Below, piece by piece: positions 8,057 to 15,116 of a stretch of DNA of 64,000 bases. Positions within the stretch are counted from its first letter, which is position 1. Each line of letters begins with the position of its first letter. The stretch comes from Paenibacillus nasutitermitis (GTDB lineage Bacteria > Bacillota > Bacilli > Paenibacillales > Paenibacillaceae). The stretch is taken from positions 1,364,001-1,428,000 of the forward strand of contig NZ_BMHP01000002.1 of the NCBI RefSeq assembly GCF_014641075.1, in the 5' to 3' direction. The translations under genes were made by a program, and so were the position numbers. The notes under the pieces are model-generated. The model made no database searches. It was given only the letters and a program-made list of their open reading frames with translations, and was not told the DNA's origin.

Positions 8057-10834
8057 TCATTGATATAGGGCTTGAACAATATCGAATACCCTTATGCCGC
8101 GTTTGGGCCCGCCATAACCCGTCGTCACATTCTGATCTGTAAACGTCGAAGTCCAGCCGGTCGTATCCTCGAAGCTCAAATTCTGCATCGTCATCCCCGT
8201 GACCGCAAGATTATCAATTCGGATAATCTCGCCCATACCGCTGACGGCTTGCGTGAAATACATGCGGAACTTGACTTCTACCGAGCTCTTCCCTACCGTG
8301 TAGGGGGACGTATCAACCTTGTACCTGGCCCAAGGACTTGCGCTCAGTCTGGATGCGTCCTGACTCCACACTACTTGCCCGTCAACGAGCATCTGCAGCA
8401 GCACCATACCCGGTCCTTGCGTCACGATTTCCGTCGTATAGGGTCCTAGGTTGGCCGCATTGTTGTCTGAATAGGTCCAGCCGCCGGTCGATCGGAAGGT
8501 CGGATTATTCAAGGTGAATCCGGAAGCCACGATATTCGTGTAGTCTACGTTCACCGGAAACCAGGCTACACCCGCCTTATCGTACACCCTGAACATTATA
8601 TTGGCTGTAAGCTTGCCGGCTAATGCGCTGGTCAAATCTAGATGAACCGACTGCCATGCCGTAGTGCCGCCCGCCACATCCCTTTCCCAGACGACAACGC
8701 CGTCTACGACAACCTGCGCGAAGTGATAACCCGGATAAGAGGCGGAGTTATAATCGTCTCTCACCTGAAAGTCTAGTGTTTTATTCCCCAGGCCTGGCGT
8801 GACAGCCACGCCCATGTTGACGCCGCCTTGGCTTCCGTTGGAGCTCGCCACACCTGCCGGGTAGGAGATGGAAAGTGTGGGGTTTTTCGAATAAACCCAC
8901 GTATCCGACGTTCCGAAAGCGCTGGTAAAAGTCCCTTCATTCAAGGTAAAGCCAGTTGTCGAAGTAATGGCCCACTCTGTGTTCACCCCAAAATTGTTAA
9001 CCGCTCCCTTTTCATAGACACGGAATGTAATGGCGGCCGTCGATTTACCTGTCAGTTTGCTGGTCAAGTCCAGACTTACTGTCTGCCAATCCGCGCTTCC
9101 TTCCGAAACATCCCGTTCCCATACCAATACGCCATCGACTAATACTTGCATAAAGTGATAGCCGGGAACCGCAAAGACATAGTCATCTCTGACTTTCAGA
9201 TCCAGTTTGTATTGACTGGCAGGCGAGATTGTCGCCGTCTTGACCTTGGAACCGGCAGCCCCGGCAAGGGAAGTTTTCCCCCAAGGCCAGTTGATGTTGA
9301 ATGAATTTGCGTTTGCAGTCGTCGACTGCGACTTCGTCCAGCCGGTATCCCCGTCGAAATAAGGATTGGCGACCTTGAAGCCTGTGGCCACGATATCGTC
9401 CCATGAGGCAGCGACTTTAAAATACAGAACTGCCGCGGCATTCTTCAGACGCAATTGAATCTTTGCCGTCGATTTGCCCGTCAGATAGGGGCTCAAATTC
9501 ACGGTGACGGTTTCCCAATTTCCGTTCTGGCCGGCAACGTCCTCTTGCCAGGCCACAACGCCGTCCACGAGTAATTGCTTGAAGATGTATCCCGATGTAC
9601 CCCCGGTATAATCATCCTTTACTTTGAATGTGACGGACGAGTTCGCTCCATCCGTGACGGAGACAGTCTGGGACAGCTCTCCGTATATGCCGGCTGCGCC
9701 GGGCGTATTCCCGGGGTAGGAGATGCGGGCAATATTCCCGTCGCTACCGTAGTTGTATCCTTTCGGCGCATACGAATAGGCATCGAACGCAATGCTTGAA
9801 TCGGTCGGCGCCGTTACGGTTGCTGTCTGCTGCACGGTGGAATTGGCTCCTGTCGCCGTATTGTGCGTGGCCCATGGAATGGTTAACTCATCGTTCGTGA
9901 ATTCGTAAAACCAATCTTGGTCCGTAGGCATAAAATGGGGGTCGTTTGGCATCAGCCAGGTTTCGGGGGTGGTTAGCTTGGGCGTGCAATATACAATGAT
10001 CCCTTGCAATTTTCCCAAAGCTTGCTTTGCCAACGCGATATCCATCTCGGCCTCTATCGTTTCCGCTGATTTCATCGATGTGTAATTGGAAAATGTGCCA
10101 TAGGGGGCAATGTAGATCGGAATATTATAGGGATGCATATTGTTGTAAAGTGTATCGATATAGGAGGATAGATTCAAATGCGTTCGTTCTGCATTAGGAT
10201 AAATAATGCCGTCGATTGCATTCTTATAGGTGTTGGCGAAGGAACTTGTTGCCTGCTCGTAATATGCGATAACAAACAGGGCGAGCTGCGGATTGATTGT
10301 ATGCGCGTAATTCTGGAGAGCGATCATGTTCGCTGCAGGAAATGTGCTAAGGTTCGCAGTGAAATCGTCGATAACCCACGCCTGCAGATTGGGATAAGCG
10401 TTTGCCAACGTGGCGATTTGCTTTACCCACTCTGTGTAGTTTCCTCCATACGGCAATGACATGCCTTCCGAAGGCGGCGTTAAATACACCCACACTTTGA
10501 TGCCGGCGGCTTGTGCGGCAGGCATGAATTCCAAACGCAAGCTCTCCCAGTCCTCGGTGCCTCTGTAGGAGTCGAGCAAGTAACCGTAAGTCGTCACATT
10601 TAACTCCAACAATCTGTTGATCGTTGCCGGAGTGTCTATATGATATTTTCCGTCGCTGCGCGGCGTAGTTTCCCTAATCGCGGAGTCATAATCTCCTTCG
10701 ACATCCGTAATGGAAGGCACTAGCGGCCCTGATGCAGCCGATGCGGCACGTGAGTCGAGCAAGCATACGACTACAATCAAAGTAAACAGGAAAACAATTG
10801 AAGCGGTTAAGCGAACTTTCCTTAAATAGATCAT
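8057..10834 (-). CDS. large secreted protein: TIM-barrel-like N-terminus plus four tandem beta-sandwich repeats
   Basis: About 925 residues. Signal peptide 1-35 (hydrophobic VFLFTLIVVVCLL, cleavage near AASAAS). Residues about 40-330 alternate strand and helix like a glycoside-hydrolase barrel, with KVWVYLTPPSEG, LQAWVIDDF (acidic pair near 157-158) and GIIVYCTPK. From about 360 onward four tandem modules recur, each with a core like QLLVDGVVAWQEDVAG followed by L(T)GKSTAxIxFR, resembling carbohydrate-binding jelly rolls. ATG at 10834 follows AAGGAGG by seven bases. A shorter paralogue with three modules plus an FnIII-like tail lies at 15117-17699. Probably an extracellular enzyme acting on the polysaccharide whose fragments the ABC systems import; family not recognised. 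Confidence 0.7.
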   Translation of the reverse strand: MIYLRKVRLTASIVFLFTLIVVVCLLDSRAASAASGPLVPSITDVEGDYDSAIRETTPRSDGKYHIDTPATINRLLELNVTTYGYLLDSYRGTEDWESLRLEFMPAAQAAGIKVWVYLTPPSEGMSLPYGGNYTEWVKQIATLANAYPNLQAWVIDDFTANLSTFPAANMIALQNYAHTINPQLALFVIAYYEQATSSFANTYKNAIDGIIYPNAERTHLNLSSYIDTLYNNMHPYNIPIYIAPYGTFSNYTSMKSAETIEAEMDIALAKQALGKLQGIIVYCTPKLTTPETWLMPNDPHFMPTDQDWFYEFTNDELTIPWATHNTATGANSTVQQTATVTAPTDSSIAFDAYSYAPKGYNYGSDGNIARISYPGNTPGAAGIYGELSQTVSVTDGANSSVTFKVKDDYTGGTSGYIFKQLLVDGVVAWQEDVAGQNGNWETVTVNLSPYLTGKSTAKIQLRLKNAAAVLYFKVAASWDDIVATGFKVANPYFDGDTGWTKSQSTTANANSFNINWPWGKTSLAGAAGSKVKTATISPASQYKLDLKVRDDYVFAVPGYHFMQVLVDGVLVWERDVSEGSADWQTVSLDLTSKLTGKSTAAITFRVYEKGAVNNFGVNTEWAITSTTGFTLNEGTFTSAFGTSDTWVYSKNPTLSISYPAGVASSNGSQGGVNMGVAVTPGLGNKTLDFQVRDDYNSASYPGYHFAQVVVDGVVVWERDVAGGTTAWQSVHLDLTSALAGKLTANIMFRVYDKAGVAWFPVNVDYTNIVASGFTLNNPTFRSTGGWTYSDNNAANLGPYTTEIVTQGPGMVLLQMLVDGQVVWSQDASRLSASPWARYKVDTSPYTVGKSSVEVKFRMYFTQAVSGMGEIIRIDNLAVTGMTMQNLSFEDTTGWTSTFTDQNVTTGYGGPKRGIRVFDIVQALYQ

Positions 10835-10872
10835 TTTCAATCCTCCTTATTTCAGAATATTCTCACAGTTTT

Positions 10873-10925
10873 ATTGTACTTATATTCAAATCATTTCTCG
10901 GTCATCTTTTTCAAAAATACGTCAA
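10873..10925 (-). promoter_or_regulatory. shared activator-type element C plus -10 box
   Basis: Minus strand: the element at 10898-10925 starts TTGACGTATTTTTG and ends GATGACCGA; 19 bp downstream is TACAAT (10873-10878). It matches the elements upstream of the two lipoprotein operons and is closest to the one at 26096-26123. It drives the secreted protein gene starting at 10834. Confidence 0.6.
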
Positions 10926-10946
10926 TAAATGACGTCTGAGAAAATT

Positions 10947-11023
10947 TCGTTGTGAACGGTGACGGGAAGGAACCGCTCAACGGAGTTGCCCAGTGATTTA
11001 TGCGCGCTCCCATTCCGCCGTTA
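10947..11023 (+). pseudogene. remnant of a third AraC-family regulator
   Basis: Two fused pieces of an AraC gene related to those at 7158 and 26566. Bases 10947-10994 read VVNGDGKEPLNGVA, matching VINGYGTETLNGITH of the intact paralogues and alignable base by base with 26699-26747. Bases 10993-11023 read VIYARSHSAVI, matching VIYARSHSAT near residue 180 of paralogue 1. The roughly 320 bp between and both gene ends are gone, and the joint shifts frame. It sits divergent to the secreted-protein gene, the place expected for a dedicated activator. Confidence 0.65.
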
Positions 11024-11029
11024 TATATA

Positions 11030-11064
11030 AAAAGAGAACACCCCACTTTAGGATGCTCTCTTGG
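11030..11064 (-). terminator. Rho-independent terminator
   Basis: On the minus strand AAGAGAGCATCC pairs through wobble pairs with GGGGTGTTCTCTT across a short TAAAG loop and is followed by TTTATATA. It could end the exporter/two-component operon, whose last gene stops at 11396. Confidence 0.5.
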
Positions 11065-11322
11065 ATATTCTCAATTTCAATTAAAAGTCATCGGATGTAT
11101 CCACCTATTTCAAATCCCTTACGATAGAAAACTCAATTTTATCCTTCAGCACCTTATTTCTGAAGTCGCTGCCATCAGTCGTAAACGACGCATACTTCGC
11201 AGAATGATAATTAAGGACTTCTAGGTATCGACTCGACATATCCTACCACGCACTCCACATGTGTGGAATGCTTCAACACAATCAAAAATACTGCACCTCT
11301 GTCCGTTTCTGAATTAAAAGTA

Positions 11323-11350
11323 TGGTGGAGCTAGGCGGAATCGAAGCGCC
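11323..11350 (-). repeat. tRNA- or tmRNA-like 3'-end fragment (possible att scar)
   Basis: Read on the minus strand this ends TTCGATTCCGCC-TAGCTCCACCA: a T-loop, the 3' strand of a T-stem, an acceptor strand and CCA. No matching 5' half (GGAGCTA acceptor, D-arm, anticodon arm) is found beside it. It lies directly after the permease stop at 11396. An inverted repeat (GCGCAACTAA / TTAGTTGGCGC, about 11349-11389) abuts it. Confidence 0.4.
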
Positions 11351-11395
11351 AACTAATCTAGGCCCCCGTGCTTGTTAGTTGCGCAGCCCTAAATA

Positions 11396-12175
11396 CTATT
11401 TCAGATCCTCTTTGATCTTATATCTGATGGCTATAAATGAAAATATAAGAATGAATACAATCGACACGCTAGCTACATGAACAAGATCATTTATATTATC
11501 AAAATCTCTTGCGCTTAAGATCGTATTTACTATTAAGAAAGAGGACAAATGAACGTCATCAATGATGGATTCCAAGACAGTTACAATCATTCCAAAAACA
11601 TTCAACGATAGAACAAATCCAATTACAATGCTAGCAATCAAGCTTTTACTAATGATGGAGATGCATAAGATTACAATTGAAAATGCCCAATGAAGTAAAA
11701 ATTGGCCTATCAACAATTTCGCAAAATAAATACTATCTCCAATTGTTACATTGTTAAAGAAAATTGATCTTCCGATCATATCGGCAACGATCATGACAAT
11801 AAACATAAGCAAAGTGAATAAACCTGAAATTAAAATTTTTGAAATAACGGAGTATTTCCGCGCATTCTTCATGGAGATGTAATTTTTATAAAACCCAGAG
11901 TTATGTTCACTCATATAGAAGTAAACACTGAATACAGCAATATAAATCAGCATCCACAATGGGGTTTGAGACATCATGACTTGAATGAACTGACTTTCAT
12001 TCATCGAGCTAATCGGCATACCTCCACTTTCTCCGGGTTGCTCGTATTTTTTCAACATATATATACCGAATGTTTGAAATGCGAAAAAAATCAGCAGTAA
12101 TACATAAAGCATTTTATTTGTTTTAAAACGGTGAAAGTCCATTTTAAGAATATTAATCACGGCTCCCACCCTCAC
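11396..12175 (-). CDS. ABC-2 type exporter permease (bacteriocin/antibiotic resistance type)
   Basis: A 259-residue membrane protein with about six hydrophobic segments: one near residue 25, then MLIYIAVFSVYFY, ISGLFTLLMFIVMIV, LLHWAFSIVILCISII, IVIGFVLSLNVFGMIV and a final VSIVFILIFSFIAI. This is the topology of BcrB/LanE-type ABC-2 permeases. GTG at 12175 overlaps the ATPase gene by 23 bp; a second GTG at 12160 is possible. It forms an exporter with the ATPase upstream and shares an operon with a sensor kinase and regulator, an arrangement typical of peptide-antibiotic sensing and detoxification. A/T-rich unlike its neighbours, consistent with acquisition. Confidence 0.75.
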   Translation of the reverse strand: MRVGAVINILKMDFHRFKTNKMLYVLLLIFFAFQTFGIYMLKKYEQPGESGGMPISSMNESQFIQVMMSQTPLWMLIYIAVFSVYFYMSEHNSGFYKNYISMKNARKYSVISKILISGLFTLLMFIVMIVADMIGRSIFFNNVTIGDSIYFAKLLIGQFLLHWAFSIVILCISIISKSLIASIVIGFVLSLNVFGMIVTVLESIIDDVHLSSFLIVNTILSARDFDNINDLVHVASVSIVFILIFSFIAIRYKIKEDLK

Positions 12176-13079
12176 TTCCTATCCTTGCCAAAAAGTATTG
12201 TTCTAAGCTTTGCTTATGCTTGGTGACCGAATGAACAGATACTCCGTTTTCTACTAAGCTCTTAATGATATGCTGGTTTTCAATATGTGAATTATATACA
12301 TACACAATACGATCACTAATAACTTTGTAATGATTAATATTCAATTGTTCTTCTAAGATGGACACCGCCGAGCTTACTTTTTCTACTTCTATTTCAATGC
12401 GATCTTCACACTGAAGCAGCAATTGCTCCCTAGAATGGTTTTCAATGATCTCTCCCTGATGTAGGATTGCGTATTGAGTTGCTACTTTCGACAATTCTTC
12501 TAAAATGTGACTTGAAATAATGATGGTTATTCCTGTTTTATTCAAATCTAAAATCAATTTTCTTATCTCGGAAATTCCTTGTGGATCCAAACCGTTGATC
12601 GGTTCATCCAAAATCAAAATATCCGGACTTCCAATTAACGAAGCAGCAATCCCTAGTCTTTGCTTCATTCCCATCGAATAATTTCTCACCTTGGTCTTGT
12701 TTGAAGCATCCAATCCGACAAGCTGTAGTACCCTCTTAATATGCCTTTCGCGATTAGTCAGTCCATATAAAATGGATATTAAATCCAAATTTTCATATGC
12801 GTTATAATAGGGAAATAATCCTGCATTTTCAATGAGTAGTCCTATTCGTTCAAAATAAGGGTGATTATTGTTCATTGCACGATCAAATAATTTAATCTCT
12901 CCTGAAGTTGGGTATATCAAACCTCCAATCATCTTTAGCAAGGTAGATTTTCCCGCTCCATTCTGGCCAACCAAACCAAAAATTTCCCCTTTAGCTATTT
13001 TGAAATCTGCTTTGTGCACTGCTGTTTTCCCTTTAAAATGTTTGGTTAATTGACTCACTTCAATAATTGTATCAGCCAT
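12153..13079 (-). CDS. ABC exporter ATPase, BcrA/LanF type
   Basis: A 308-residue ATPase with Walker A GQNGAGKST (about residue 37), Q-loop region, signature YSMGMKQRLGIA, Walker B ILILDEPINGLD and switch His in IIISSHILEELS. The C-terminal 90 residues (IEVEKVSSAVSILEEQLNI...) are the extension usual in bacitracin/lantibiotic exporters. ATG at 13079 has AAGGGGGTG upstream. The membrane partner is the overlapping gene at 11396-12175. Transcribed after the two-component genes, with about 100 bp between it and the response regulator. Confidence 0.9.
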   Translation of the reverse strand: MADTIIEVSQLTKHFKGKTAVHKADFKIAKGEIFGLVGQNGAGKSTLLKMIGGLIYPTSGEIKLFDRAMNNNHPYFERIGLLIENAGLFPYYNAYENLDLISILYGLTNRERHIKRVLQLVGLDASNKTKVRNYSMGMKQRLGIAASLIGSPDILILDEPINGLDPQGISEIRKLILDLNKTGITIIISSHILEELSKVATQYAILHQGEIIENHSREQLLLQCEDRIEIEVEKVSSAVSILEEQLNINHYKVISDRIVYVYNSHIENQHIIKSLVENGVSVHSVTKHKQSLEQYFLARIGSEGGSRD

Positions 13080-13180
13080 ATTCGCACCCCCTTAGCAAAA
13101 AATAACAAAAAGAAGCTAACATATCGTCAATAAATGATTAAGAAAGTTCAAAGAAGATTAGGGCCGGTTTAAGGCACTCC

Positions 13181-13876
13181 CTATGGTGCCAGCCTGAAAC
13201 CAATGCCCCAAATGGTGTCAATATAAGCCTCCTCGTCAACCCTTTTGATTTTATTACGGATATTGCTAATGTGAACAGTAATGGTTTTATCTTCACCTAT
13301 GTAAATATCTTCCCATGCAAGTTCATACAGATCCTGCTTTGTAAACACCCTAGTAGGATTTTTTACTAGCAACTCGAGAATCTTGTATTCTTGTCTTGTA
13401 AGTTTCAAATCTGCATCATTCACTCTGGTATTCATCGTTTTGCTATCTAACAATAAATTTTTATGATTATACCGCGTGACGGGTTCCGTACGTGATGTTC
13501 TGTTTAAATGTACATGAATTCGGGCAAGCAATTCCTCCACCTCAAACGGCTTTGTGACATAATCAACAGCTCCCAGCTTAAACAGATTTAATTTATTATC
13601 CAATTTGTCTTTTGCTGATAGTACTATAACGGGGATGTCAGAGCTTAATTCTATTCTTAGTTGACGCATAAAATCTTCTCCCGACAAACCAGGCAGCATG
13701 AGATCCAGAATAATAAGCTGATACTCGTTATGGGTGACGTTCAAGATCCCCTCGCTGCCAGAATATGCTTGCGTGCACATAAATTTCTCTTTTAGAAGCA
13801 AGTCAAAAATAATATTGTTAATATGCTCATCGTCCTCTACGATTAGAATTTTAGGCTGACTTGTGTCATTGTGCAC
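13181..13876 (-). CDS. OmpR-family response regulator
   Basis: 231 residues. Receiver domain 1-120 with acidic pair ED (KILIVEDDE), phosphoacceptor Asp in LIILDLMLPG, conserved Thr/Ser in IVLSAK and Lys in VTKPF. The C-terminal winged helix runs from about 135 to 231 (LTRQEYKILELLVKNPTRVFTKQDLYELAW...VHISNIRNKI). GTG start with AAGGAG eight bases upstream. It overlaps the kinase gene by 11 bp, so translation is coupled. It probably controls the exporter genes that follow. Confidence 0.92.
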   Translation of the reverse strand: MHNDTSQPKILIVEDDEHINNIIFDLLLKEKFMCTQAYSGSEGILNVTHNEYQLIILDLMLPGLSGEDFMRQLRIELSSDIPVIVLSAKDKLDNKLNLFKLGAVDYVTKPFEVEELLARIHVHLNRTSRTEPVTRYNHKNLLLDSKTMNTRVNDADLKLTRQEYKILELLVKNPTRVFTKQDLYELAWEDIYIGEDKTITVHISNIRNKIKRVDEEAYIDTIWGIGFRLAP

Positions 13877-14783
13877 GTCGATTCTCCTTTCCCATAAAAG
13901 CCAAGCTAATGCATAACTGGTTATCCTTCAGGTCAGCCTGCACATAACCATTCATTTTCTCCATTAGTGATTTAACTATAAAAAGTCCCAGTCCTGAAGA
14001 TTGATTAGTTCGTGCTGGATCTTCTTTGTAAAAGCGAGTAAATATCTGGTCAAGATCAAGCAATTGATTTCGCTTCAATGCATTGGAAAAATGAAACAAC
14101 ACCTCGTTTTGCTTCTCTTCATAACGAATACTTAAAGGACCTTCACTATGTACAAAGTAATTTTTAACAATATTCTCAAAAACTCTTTCCAGAGCACTTT
14201 CATTTCCCTCTATAAATAGAGGTGTTTCCGAAATGTAGATATTTGGTTCATAACCAATCCTTAAAAAATCATCTATAAACGTAAACAGACGTGTATTTAA
14301 CACTTTAATCACATCAATCCGTTCAAGCTCAATATTGTATTCAGGGTTTTTAAGCTTGGTATATAGGAATAGCTCGTCTACAAGTGTAATCATCTGCTTC
14401 ATTCTAGTCTTAGCCATCATGACATACTTTGTTTTCTCTTTAACATTCTCGGATCGTTCCGCTAATTGAAGATAGCCGTCAAGTGAAGTCAGCGGGGTTC
14501 GTAAATCGTGTGACAAGCTCATAATGGTCGCGTTAATTTCTTCCTTTTTTCGAGTGAAGTCTTGCTGCAGCTTTCGTTGGTTCTGAAGCATCTCGTTACA
14601 TAAATCAATTAACTTATGAATTTCTTTGGGTCTAATTTGCGTTTGAATCATTTTGAATGAATGATGCTCCGATATAAACGATAATTGATTGCCGATATCC
14701 TTAATTTGATTTTTGTAATATACAAGGTAAATGGATTGAATAATTAAAGCAGCCAGTATGACAATTAAAACAATATAAAACAT
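13866..14783 (-). CDS. membrane-anchored sensor histidine kinase
   Basis: About 305 residues. One N-terminal membrane span (MFYIVLIVILAALIIQSIYL), a short coiled linker, HisKA with the phosphoacceptor in SLSHDLRTPLTSLDGY (about residue 113), N-box ERVFENIVKNYFVHS and the G-box SSGLGLFIVKSLME. There is no extracellular sensing domain, so it resembles the short intramembrane-sensing kinases that work with ABC exporters. The ATG at 14783 follows AGGAAGTG; the ATT/ATG frame extends upstream without a ribosome site. Here the kinase gene precedes the regulator gene, the reverse of the usual order. Confidence 0.88.
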   Translation of the reverse strand: MFYIVLIVILAALIIQSIYLVYYKNQIKDIGNQLSFISEHHSFKMIQTQIRPKEIHKLIDLCNEMLQNQRKLQQDFTRKKEEINATIMSLSHDLRTPLTSLDGYLQLAERSENVKEKTKYVMMAKTRMKQMITLVDELFLYTKLKNPEYNIELERIDVIKVLNTRLFTFIDDFLRIGYEPNIYISETPLFIEGNESALERVFENIVKNYFVHSEGPLSIRYEEKQNEVLFHFSNALKRNQLLDLDQIFTRFYKEDPARTNQSSGLGLFIVKSLMEKMNGYVQADLKDNQLCISLAFMGKENRRAQ

Positions 14784-15023
14784 AGAATCACTTCCTTTCT
14801 GACACTTGAACCATCTCGTTCTCCTGTATTTCAACTCTCTAACACTTGGAATTTTGTACTTGAAGACTATATTCAATAATTAATAATTATATCCTTCAAT
14901 ATCGGTCTATCTCGACAACATTCAAATTTATACACTATTTATTGTCTCAAGAAGATACCACTAAGGTAATAAACCACAAAAATAACAGTTTAGACAGTCC
15001 AAGTATGACTATAGATACAAACA

Positions 15024-15049
15024 AAGCCCGACAGTATACTGTCGGGCTT
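15024..15049 (-). terminator. strong Rho-independent terminator
   Basis: A perfect inverted repeat AGCCCGACAGT / ACTGTCGGGCT followed on the minus strand by TTTGTTTGT. It ends the long module B operon, whose last gene stops at 15117. Confidence 0.8.
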
Positions 15050-15116
15050 CAACTTAAACTGCGGCGATAGGAGCAGCACGTTGGCTAATTTGCCTTCCTC
15101 GAGACTGCCCATCCAT

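Noticed and set aside
11323..11350. Intact tRNA gene
   Set aside because: Only the T-arm and acceptor 3' strand with CCA are present; no D-arm, anticodon arm or 5' acceptor strand.
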